The position numbers and the translations under genes were made by a program. From positions 1 through 34,710 of the forward strand of contig JAQYAH010000037.1 of the NCBI GenBank assembly GCA_029227635.1: 34,710 bases of DNA, read 5' to 3'. Position 1 is the first letter of the stretch. Each line of letters begins with the position of its first letter. The stretch is from Clostridiales bacterium (GTDB taxonomy: Bacteria > Bacillota > Clostridia > Lachnospirales > Lachnospiraceae). This document shows positions 7,555-14,103 of the stretch, piece after piece. The notes beneath the pieces were generated by a model, which saw nothing but the letters and a program-made list of their open reading frames with translations, was not told where the DNA came from and ran no database searches.

Positions 7555-8607
7555 TTAAGCGTTCTTAAGATCTTCGTTGCAGCAGATAACTGCCTTAACG
7601 CCTTCGCCATTGATAGATGCGTCAAATGCCTTTCTCCAGTCATCTAAAGGAACGACCATTGTAACGATCTTATCGGGAACTACTGTCTCATCAGCAAGGA
7701 GCTTGATAGAAGTTCTCCAGGAAGAAGGCTTCTGGCTTCTTGATCCTACATAATTAATTTCCTTATGAAGGATGAAGTCACAGCGAATTGATGCTTTAGC
7801 TTCAGCAAATACACCCATCTGAACAACTGTGCCTTTTCTTCTCGTAACATCTAATGCCGTGTTAGCAGCGGGAACTGCTCCGGAACACTCGAAGGAAATA
7901 TCTGCTCCCTCCCCGTTAGTCATTTCATTGATAACGTCCTTGATGTTCTCCTTGGTCTGATCAACTGCTCTATCTGCACCGTTCTTTAATGCAATTTCAA
8001 AGCGCTCTGCATCCTGAGGAAGTCCGGCAACAATTACCTTTGCTCCTCTGGCTTTGCTTACCTGAGCTACCATCTGACCGATGGCACCCACACCAAATAC
8101 ACAGACAACGTCTCCTTCCTTAACATTACCCTTCTCGATTGCGGCATGAACTCCACAAGCAAGGGGTTCTGTAAGAGAAGCACTGAGCATTGACACATTG
8201 TCGGGGAGTTTGTGAACGCTCTCCTCACGGCTTACGAGATACTCTGCCATACTTCCGTTAATCTGTGTTCCGATACCCTGGCGATTGCCGCAAAGGTTGT
8301 AATCCTTCTCCTTACAAGGTGTGCAGTGACCACAGGTTGTAAAAGTCGTCTCGCTGGTTACGCGATCGCCGACTTTGATTTCCTTGACATCAGGACCTAC
8401 AGCCACAACAACTCCCGAGAACTCATGTCCGAGTACTACAGGTGTCTTGGTGCTTGAATACTGTCCTTTGAATGCGTGAAGGTCTGTTCCGCACACTCCT
8501 GAGTAAGCGATCTTGATCTTGACCAGATCACCGGTTGCTTCAGGTTCAGGAATATCCTGAATCACCATGTTGTCATAGCCCTTCTCTATCTTAACAACTG
8601 CTTTCAT
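7555..8607 (-). CDS. Zinc-dependent medium-chain dehydrogenase (polyol/sugar-phosphate type)
   Basis: A 350-residue MDR-superfamily alcohol dehydrogenase close to sorbitol, threonine and polyol-phosphate dehydrogenases. Catalytic zinc ligands are Cys39 (SGVCGTDLH), His61 and Glu62 (GHEFSG). Structural zinc is held by Cys92, 95, 98 and 106 (CGHCTPCKEKDYNLC). The NAD(P) motif is VFGVGAIGQ. The ATG at 8607 has AAGGA 9 bases upstream; the in-frame ATG at 8616 and TTG at 8625 overlap that site. In this island it probably oxidises a polyol phosphate delivered by the PTS, as in arabitol- or galactitol-phosphate dehydrogenases; this substrate assignment is inferred. It has its own promoter at 8791-8819 and a long leader. 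Confidence 0.9.
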   Translation of the reverse strand: MKAVVKIEKGYDNMVIQDIPEPEATGDLVKIKIAYSGVCGTDLHAFKGQYSSTKTPVVLGHEFSGVVVAVGPDVKEIKVGDRVTSETTFTTCGHCTPCKEKDYNLCGNRQGIGTQINGSMAEYLVSREESVHKLPDNVSMLSASLTEPLACGVHAAIEKGNVKEGDVVCVFGVGAIGQMVAQVSKARGAKVIVAGLPQDAERFEIALKNGADRAVDQTKENIKDVINEMTNGEGADISFECSGAVPAANTALDVTRRKGTVVQMGVFAEAKASIRCDFILHKEINYVGSRSQKPSSWRTSIKLLADETVVPDKIVTMVVPLDDWRKAFDASINGEGVKAVICCNEDLKNA

Positions 8608-8675
8608 CTCTCTCATTCCTTTCAATTCGATTTATATTAGGTAGTTTCTGTATTTGGTAATTCAACTACTACCAA

Positions 8676-8699
8676 TGATTACCGGTTTGATTATCGGTC
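8676..8699. repeat. Tandem 12-base repeat, candidate operator
   Basis: TGATTACCGGTT (8676-8687) is followed at once by TGATTATCGGTC (8688-8699), 10 of 12 bases identical. The period is close to one helix turn, as expected if two protein subunits bind side by side. It lies in the leader of the dehydrogenase gene. A nearby palindrome ATAATGTTCATTAT lies at 8714-8727. Confidence 0.45.
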
Positions 8700-8790
8700 G
8701 TGAAAATATGTTAATAATGTTCATTATACAGAAATTATTCTCATAATTGTATACCACAAAAAAACAATTATCACGCCAACATTTGAATTC

Positions 8791-8819
8791 ATCTTAAAGC
8801 CTGTTCTATGAAAAGTCAA
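8791..8819 (-). promoter_or_regulatory. Promoter of the zinc dehydrogenase gene
   Basis: Minus-strand -35 TTGACT (8814-8819), 17-base spacer and -10 TAAGAT (8791-8796). It gives a leader of roughly 175 bases that contains the repeat and palindrome. Confidence 0.6.
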
Positions 8820-8916
8820 TCAAAATGATGCCCTTTTATTTGAATTAGTTATTAATTCCAACTTTATATTCAGAATTTTATCAGTATTGCACAATCATTT
8901 TAATGCCTTTCAGATA

Positions 8917-8945
8917 TTGACATTTGTTCTCTTGTATGAAATAAT
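8917..8945 (+). promoter_or_regulatory. Promoter of the transketolase-aldolase operon
   Basis: -35 TTGACA (8917-8922), 17-base spacer and -10 AATAAT (8940-8945). A second TATAAT at 8966-8971 has no good -35 at the right distance. Confidence 0.6.
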
Positions 8946-9072
8946 TATCACATGTTAAGTAACGGTATAATGATTGGATCAGGAATAGTTTTCTGTTATT
9001 CTTATTCAAAGACAAATTATTAATTTCCTTACATAATAAGACTTACAAAGGTTGAAGAAAGGAGTAATTATT

Positions 9073-9993
9073 ATGTCAGAAAAACGCTTTACCAAAGAAG
9101 AGATCCAGAGAGCTGCCAAGAATATTCGTAAAAGAATTCTTGGAATTGCTATCGAGAGCGGCGGATGTTACCTCGCTCAGGCATGTGGCTCTGCTGAGAT
9201 CGTAAGTTCTCTTTATATGAACATTCTCAACCTCGCACCCAGCGCAGGTAATCCCGATGCTCAGCTTTTCCCCGGAGTACCCTCCCCCTCCAATATGGAC
9301 TATCCCAAAGGATCACTCTATAACGGTTACACAGGAAACTCCGATGACGGATACGACAGACTTTTCATCTCCTGCTGTCACTATGCTTCTGTAATCTATT
9401 GTGCACTTGTTGAATCAGGACGTATGTCTGAGCGTGCTCTTGAGAAGTTCAACGTAGACGGTTGGAACATGGAGATGATCGGCGCTGAGCACTCACCCGG
9501 ATTTGAGAACACTGCCGGATCTCTTGGCCAGACAGTATCAATTGCTGCAGGTACAGCTCATGCATATAAGATGAAGGGAAGAAAGGGCCGTATCTGGTGC
9601 ATGCTTTCCGACGGTGAGCTTCAGGAAGGTCAGGACTGGGAGTGCTTCCAGATGGCAGCTCATTATCACCTGGACAACTTCTATGTTATTGCAGACATCA
9701 ACGGTCAGCAGCTTGAAGGCTGGACAAAGGATAATATGACAATTGAACCTCTTGAAGACAGATTCCATTCATTTGGATGGGAAGTAGTAAGAATTAATGG
9801 TCATGACCTTGATGCTCTTGAAGCTGCTCCCAACACCCCTCACGAGGGCAAGCCTCTCATGATCCTTTGCATGACTAACCCCGCTCAGGGCGTACCTGCA
9901 CTTGAGCCTATGATGCCTAAGCACTTCATTAACTTTAAGACAATGACTCCTGAGCAGGCAGCTGAGCTTAAGAAGTTCTATGAAGAAATGTAA
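9073..9993 (+). CDS. Transketolase-like N-terminal (TPP-binding) subunit, divergent
   Basis: A 306-residue thiamine-pyrophosphate-binding half of a split transketolase. The TPP/Mg motif is SDGELQEGQ (179-187) with DINGQQ about 25 residues later. AGSLGQTVSIAAGTAHA is the usual family segment. Two features differ from ordinary split transketolases: the region after the first helix (about residues 54-95, rich in Pro, Gly and Asp) is several dozen residues longer, and the substrate-site word normally LSKGHA reads ISCCHY. The ATG at 9073 has AAAGGAG 8 bases upstream; an in-frame ATG at 9052 lies before it. It forms an operon with the C subunit 18 bases downstream. A non-standard ketose phosphate donor is plausible; the AptA/AptB transketolase-like pair of D-apiose use is one precedent I recall. 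Confidence 0.9.
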   Translation: MSEKRFTKEEIQRAAKNIRKRILGIAIESGGCYLAQACGSAEIVSSLYMNILNLAPSAGNPDAQLFPGVPSPSNMDYPKGSLYNGYTGNSDDGYDRLFISCCHYASVIYCALVESGRMSERALEKFNVDGWNMEMIGAEHSPGFENTAGSLGQTVSIAAGTAHAYKMKGRKGRIWCMLSDGELQEGQDWECFQMAAHYHLDNFYVIADINGQQLEGWTKDNMTIEPLEDRFHSFGWEVVRINGHDLDALEAAPNTPHEGKPLMILCMTNPAQGVPALEPMMPKHFINFKTMTPEQAAELKKFYEEM

Positions 9994-10011
9994 GAAAGGG
10001 AGGAACAAGCG

Positions 10012-11001
10012 ATGAAATTAGAGACTAACACACATTCAAAAAATATTCTCCGTCTTGCTGAAGAGCATCCCGAACTCGTAGTACTTTCAGCTGACCTTGG
10101 AAGCTCATGCGAAGTTAAGGAATTCAGCCAGAAGTATCCTGACAGATATATCACTACAGGTATTGCAGAGCAGAACATGTGCTCATGGGCTGCAGGTCTT
10201 GCAAGAGAAGGTTTCAGACCTTTCCTTCACACATTCTCAGTATTCCTTTACCGCAGAATTCTTGACCAGCTCGAGATGAGCGTTGCATACCCCAACCTTC
10301 CTGTTGTATTCTGTGGCTTCGTACCCGGTATCACAACTCCCGGCGGTGTAACACACCAGTCCACAAACGATGTTGGTGTTTTAAGAACAGTTCCCAACCT
10401 TGCTATCTTTGATGTAGGTGATGCTACAGATATCGAAGGTGTTCTTGATATGGCTTACAACTACAACGGACCCGCTTACATTCGTCAGCTCCGCAAGTCT
10501 GTTCCCAGACTTTTCCCCGCTAACGAGCCTATTCAGTTCAACCACGCAAGAGTTATTTCAGAAGGTACAGATGTTACTATTCTTTCCTCTTCAATCTGTA
10601 CTGAGGAAGCAATGCGTGCAACTGCTGCTCTCAAGAACAAGGGACTTTCAATTCAGCACTTACACGTTTCTACTCTCAAGCCCTTCACCGATCCTCAGGT
10701 CGTTGAAGCTTGCCAGAAGGCAAAGTATGGTGTAATCACCATTGAGAACGGAACAGTTATCGGTGGTCTCGGATCTGCTACTGCTGATCTCATGGCTGAA
10801 CACGGCATTGGCAAGAGACTTGTTAAAGTTGGTCTTCAGGATACTTATTCCCATGGCGCATCAAAGATGTTCCTTCTCAACCATTACAAGATGGATGCAG
10901 AAGCACTCATCAATGCAGTTGAGGATCTCATGGGCAAAGATCTTGGCATTAAAGCTTCTGACCTTGAAGAAATCCGTTTCGAGGATTACTACGAGGTATA
11001 G
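10012..11001 (+). CDS. Transketolase-like C-terminal subunit
   Basis: A 329-residue partner carrying the pyrimidine-binding and C-terminal transketolase domains. The catalytic Glu that activates the thiamine ring is in TTGIAEQNM (Glu53). The loop GFVPGITTPGGVTHQSTNDV and the strand VPNLAIFDVGDATD are typical of the family. The C-terminal domain begins near VTILSSSICTEEAM. GGGAGG lies 7 bases before the ATG. It would form a heterotetramer with the N subunit, moving two-carbon units between sugar phosphates. A hairpin with no T run follows at 11028-11061. Confidence 0.93.
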   Translation: MKLETNTHSKNILRLAEEHPELVVLSADLGSSCEVKEFSQKYPDRYITTGIAEQNMCSWAAGLAREGFRPFLHTFSVFLYRRILDQLEMSVAYPNLPVVFCGFVPGITTPGGVTHQSTNDVGVLRTVPNLAIFDVGDATDIEGVLDMAYNYNGPAYIRQLRKSVPRLFPANEPIQFNHARVISEGTDVTILSSSICTEEAMRATAALKNKGLSIQHLHVSTLKPFTDPQVVEACQKAKYGVITIENGTVIGGLGSATADLMAEHGIGKRLVKVGLQDTYSHGASKMFLLNHYKMDAEALINAVEDLMGKDLGIKASDLEEIRFEDYYEV

Positions 11002-11027
11002 AATTCATAAATTACCCCCTATTATCA

Positions 11028-11061
11028 GATTGAGCACTGTCTTACCCTGCAGTGCTCAATC
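11028..11061 (+). promoter_or_regulatory. Intercistronic hairpin before the aldolase gene
   Basis: Perfect 12-base-pair stem, GATTGAGCACTG (11028-11039) with 11050-11061, and a 10-base loop. No T run follows, so it is more likely an mRNA processing or stability element than a full terminator. The aldolase ribosome site starts 12 bases later. Confidence 0.65.
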
Positions 11062-11087
11062 ACGTTGTTTACAAAGGAGTATTAATT

Positions 11088-11780
11088 ATGTTTGAAAAAG
11101 AAAAACTTGAAGTCATCAAAACAGGTATGAAACTTGACCGCTATGGTCTTATTGCATTAGCAGGCGGAAATGTCAGCCTTCGTATGCCTACCGGAGAGAT
11201 CCTTGTAACACCTTCAGGTATGATCTATGAGGAAATGGTAGCAGATGATGTTGTAGTTATGGATATCGACGGAAATATCATTGAAGGTGAGAGAAAGCCC
11301 TCTTCAGACACAGTAGGAATTCTCTACATCCTTAAGCACCGTCCTGATCTCAACGCAGTTATACACACACATCAGCCTTATGCAACTGCAATCAGCCTTA
11401 TTCAGGATGAGTTCCGTGCTGACCTTACAACTCTCGGCAATGCTTGCCGCGGTAACATTAAGTGCACCCCTTACTCTTCTCCCGGAAGTGTTGAGATGGG
11501 TATGGACACAGTAGAATACCTTGGCGATCAGCTTGCAGTAATCCTCTCCCACCACGGAGTTAACACAGTAGGCGACAGCCTCAAGCAGGCTCTCAACGCA
11601 GCTGTATATCTTGAGGAGTGTGCAAGAGCATATCTTGCAGCAAGAGCTTGTGGTGAGATCCGTCACCTTAACGACGAGCAGATTCAGCAGACAGTTGATA
11701 TATACAAGTTTGTAGGCCAGGGCAAGGGCGAGATCCCTGAAGAACTCTTAAAGAGAATTCCCAGCGACCCCCAAAAATAA
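11088..11780 (+). CDS. Class II aldolase/epimerase of the FucA-AraD family
   Basis: A 230-residue zinc enzyme of the fuculose-phosphate aldolase/ribulose-phosphate epimerase family. Marks are the phosphate loop GGNVSLRMPTGEILVTPSGM (26-45), PSSDT (Asp74, where E. coli FucA has Glu73 and AraD has Asp), HTH with zinc-binding His93 and His95, and SHHG with the third zinc His at about 155. The ATG at 11088 is preceded by AAAGGAG 8 bases away; an ATG at 11052 lies in the hairpin and is rejected. The third gene of the transketolase operon, it probably splits a ketose phosphate into dihydroxyacetone phosphate and an aldehyde, or epimerises a pentulose phosphate. Aldolase and epimerase cannot be separated from sequence alone. 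Confidence 0.9.
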   Translation: MFEKEKLEVIKTGMKLDRYGLIALAGGNVSLRMPTGEILVTPSGMIYEEMVADDVVVMDIDGNIIEGERKPSSDTVGILYILKHRPDLNAVIHTHQPYATAISLIQDEFRADLTTLGNACRGNIKCTPYSSPGSVEMGMDTVEYLGDQLAVILSHHGVNTVGDSLKQALNAAVYLEECARAYLAARACGEIRHLNDEQIQQTVDIYKFVGQGKGEIPEELLKRIPSDPQK

Positions 11781-11792
11781 AACATTTTACTG

Positions 11793-11821
11793 TTGACAAT
11801 AGGCCAGTCAGTATGTAGAAT
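11793..11821 (+). promoter_or_regulatory. Promoter of rpsT
   Basis: -35 TTGACA (11793-11798), 17-base spacer and -10 TAGAAT (11816-11821), starting 13 bases after the aldolase stop. No terminator is visible between the aldolase gene and this promoter, so some read-through into rpsT is possible. Confidence 0.75.
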
Positions 11822-11906
11822 AATATTGTATGTGCAAACATGAGCATTTTCGTGTCTCAGCTTATGTTCACAATTAACAAAGAATAATTATATGGAGGTG
11901 AACAAG

Positions 11907-12170
11907 TTGGCAAACATTAAATCTGCTAAGAAGAGAATCTTAGTTACTGCTACAAAGACAGCACGCAACAAGTCAATCAAGTCTGGCGTTAAGACTGCTA
12001 TCAAGAAAGTAGAAGCTGCTGTAGCTGCTAAGGATGTTGCACGTGCAGAGGAACTTCTTCGTGCTGCTACTAAGACAATCAGCATGGCTGCTAGCAAGGG
12101 TGTATATCCTAAGAACAACGCAAGCAGAAAAGTATCTCGTCTTTCTAAAGCCGTTAACGGTATTAAATAG
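11907..12170 (+). CDS. rpsT: 30S ribosomal protein S20
   Basis: An 87-residue, Lys/Arg/Ala-rich protein that binds 16S rRNA in the small subunit. It begins ANIKSAKKRI after the initiator and ends with NNASRKVSRLSKAVNGIK, as in most S20 proteins. The start is TTG at 11907, preceded by GGAGGTG at 7 bases; an in-frame ATG at 11892 overlaps that ribosome site. E. coli rpsT also starts at a non-AUG codon (UUG), linked there to feedback control by S20, so the same codon here may be functional. It stands alone between its own promoter and terminator. The leader of about 80 bases can fold imperfectly (GTG-AACAT pairing with ATGTT-CAC). Confidence 0.97.
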   Translation: MANIKSAKKRILVTATKTARNKSIKSGVKTAIKKVEAAVAAKDVARAEELLRAATKTISMAASKGVYPKNNASRKVSRLSKAVNGIK

Positions 12171-12191
12171 TTTTTAATCTAATTGACATAC

Positions 12192-12228
12192 AAATCCGAG
12201 AAGACTAACCCACTTCTCGGATTTTTTT
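12192..12228 (+). terminator. Terminator of rpsT
   Basis: AAATCCGAGAAG (12192-12203) pairs with CTTCTCGGATTT (12213-12224), followed by a run of seven T. Confidence 0.92.
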
Positions 12229-12311
12229 GTCCAAAATCGGCGCTATAGGCGGCTTATAGAGTTATAGAACAAAATCGGCAGAGCTTACCCGGCCCTACTC
12301 TTGATTTCTAC

Positions 12312-12353
12312 AAAAAAAGATCTCCACTCACCTCATTGGCAAGTGGAGATCTT
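12312..12353 (-). terminator. Terminator of the hydrogenase operon
   Basis: AAGATCTCCACT (12317-12328) pairs with AGTGGAGATCTT (12342-12353). The seven A at 12312-12318 give a T run on the minus strand, just after the hydrogenase stop. Confidence 0.9.
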
Positions 12354-12363
12354 ATATTATATT

Positions 12364-14103
12364 TTAGTGGAAACCGTTCTTTGAATGCTCTGTGTGAAGA
12401 AGCTGATGAGCTTTGTGAGCATTAGGTTCTCCCATATATTCGCTGTAGAGCGCCAGGATATCAGGATTCTCATGAGAGTATCTGAGTTTATAATTCTTAT
12501 CCAGATAGTAGAGAGTATGAGATCTCTCGAAGGCACACTCTTCTCCTTCGTGGATAGGCTGACCGCCGCCGCCAACGCATCCGCCGGGACATGCCATTAC
12601 CTCAACGAAGTCGTAATGAACCTCTCCTCTTTCAATCTTATCAATAAGCTTTCTGGTGTTTCCAAGTCCGCTTACTACCGCTACTCTCACAGGAATCTCT
12701 CCCATATGGAATACCGCTTCTTGAACTCCGTCATTAGCATTAAATCCTGTACTTCTTACCGCCTTAAAAGCATCCACGGGAGGATTTTCTCCCATTACAA
12801 TATAATATGCTGAGCGAAGAGCTGCCTCCATAACTCCACCAGTTGCTCCGAAGATAACTCCGGCGCCGGTTCCGTCTCTCATAGGAAGGTCAAACTCAAT
12901 GTTGTTTAATGCAAACGGCTGAATGTGAGCAGAACGAATCATTCTTACCAGCTCTCTTGTAGTGAGTACACAGTCGATTTCTTTACCCGCATACTCTCCG
13001 TAGTAAAGATCCATCTCTGCTTCTGCCTTCTTTGCAACACAAGGCATGATTGAAAGGGTAAAGATCTTCTCGGGATTCACTCCAAGTTTCTCAGCGTAAT
13101 AAGTCTTCATAACAGCACCGAACATCTGCTGAGGTGACTTAGCTGAAGAAAGATATTTAACCAGATGAGGATACTGGCTCTTGATAAATCTTACCCAGCC
13201 GGGACAGCATGATGTGAACATAGGTCTGTCCTTGAATTCTCCGCTGGTAAAGCGCTGAACAAACTCTGTGCCTTCTTCCATAATTGTAAGATCAGCTGAG
13301 TATACTGTATCAAATACATAGTCGACGCCAAGTCTCTTTAAGGCATCTGCAATCTTGTTTACAGTAGCCTCCTCGGGAGAAAGACCAAGATCTTCGCCCC
13401 AGGCCGTTCTTACAGCAGGTGCAATCTGTGCAACAACGATGGTATCTTCATCATCAACTGCTCTCCAGAACTTACCTACATCATTCCTCTCGCTGAGGGC
13501 ACCAACAGGACAATGTGTAATACACTGACCACAAGCTGCACAATCTGCTTCTCTGATGCTCGCATGTCCAGCCACATTAACAGTAGTCTTAGCACCTGTT
13601 CCTTCAACATCCCAGATCCCAAGGCCCTGAACCTTCTCGCAAACATTTACACAGCGCATGCACTTGATACACTTTGTAGACTGTCTGATAAGAGGGAAGG
13701 TCTCATCCCACGCCTGATACTGAAGATCTCTCTCGTAGGGATTATCTACTATTCCAAGCTCAGCAGCCAGTGTCTGAAGGGCACAGTTCTGGTTTCTGAT
13801 ACAAGTAGTGCAAAGGCAATCATGCTGTGAGAGAATAAGCTGTACATTGGTTCTTCTCTGTTTACGAACCTTCTTGCTGTTCGTAAATACGTTCATGCCT
13901 TCTTCAACCACACAGGTACATGCAGTTGCAAGCTTGCCTCTGCCTTCAATCTCAACAAGACACACTCTGCAGGCAGAGATCTCATTGATACCTTTCAGGA
14001 AACAAAGGCGGGGAATATGGATACCGACACTATCGGCAGCATCCATAATAGTAGTATTCTCATTTACGGTAACGTTGATTCCGTCTATTGTAAGATTTAC
14101 CAT
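12364..14103 (-). CDS. [FeFe]-hydrogenase catalytic subunit (CpI-like)
   Basis: A 579-residue [FeFe]-hydrogenase reducing protons or oxidising H2. Iron-sulfur sites in order: 2Fe-2S (Cys34, 45, 48, 62), His-Cys 4Fe-4S (His94, Cys98, 101, 107), two ferredoxin 4Fe-4S sites (Cys145-155 and 188-198), then the H-cluster domain with TSCCPGW (Cys299, Cys300), MPCVAKKAE (Cys355) and ACPGGCVGGGG (Cys505, Cys509). All active-site Cys are present, and numbering is very close to Clostridium pasteurianum CpI. The start ATG overlaps the stop of the upstream flavoprotein gene by 7 bases, so the two are translationally coupled. With a GltD-like partner it resembles the glutamate-synthase-linked group A2 in hydrogenase classification; that grouping is recalled and needs phylogeny. 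Confidence 0.96.
   Translation of the reverse strand: MVNLTIDGINVTVNENTTIMDAADSVGIHIPRLCFLKGINEISACRVCLVEIEGRGKLATACTCVVEEGMNVFTNSKKVRKQRRTNVQLILSQHDCLCTTCIRNQNCALQTLAAELGIVDNPYERDLQYQAWDETFPLIRQSTKCIKCMRCVNVCEKVQGLGIWDVEGTGAKTTVNVAGHASIREADCAACGQCITHCPVGALSERNDVGKFWRAVDDEDTIVVAQIAPAVRTAWGEDLGLSPEEATVNKIADALKRLGVDYVFDTVYSADLTIMEEGTEFVQRFTSGEFKDRPMFTSCCPGWVRFIKSQYPHLVKYLSSAKSPQQMFGAVMKTYYAEKLGVNPEKIFTLSIMPCVAKKAEAEMDLYYGEYAGKEIDCVLTTRELVRMIRSAHIQPFALNNIEFDLPMRDGTGAGVIFGATGGVMEAALRSAYYIVMGENPPVDAFKAVRSTGFNANDGVQEAVFHMGEIPVRVAVVSGLGNTRKLIDKIERGEVHYDFVEVMACPGGCVGGGGQPIHEGEECAFERSHTLYYLDKNYKLRYSHENPDILALYSEYMGEPNAHKAHQLLHTEHSKNGFH

Larger units (their letters stand above)
8608..9072. other. Divergent control region between dehydrogenase and transketolase operons
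   Basis: A 465-base AT-rich region with no credible gene. It holds a minus promoter at 8791-8819, a plus promoter at 8917-8945, a tandem 12-base repeat at 8676-8699 and a palindrome at 8714-8727. The plus-strand operon would have a leader of about 120 bases. Confidence 0.6.

Noticed and set aside
12232-12279. Direct repeat CAAAATCGGC (12232-12241 and 12270-12279) between two terminators
   Set aside because: Only two short copies in a gap between convergent terminators; no promoter or structure to support an RNA.
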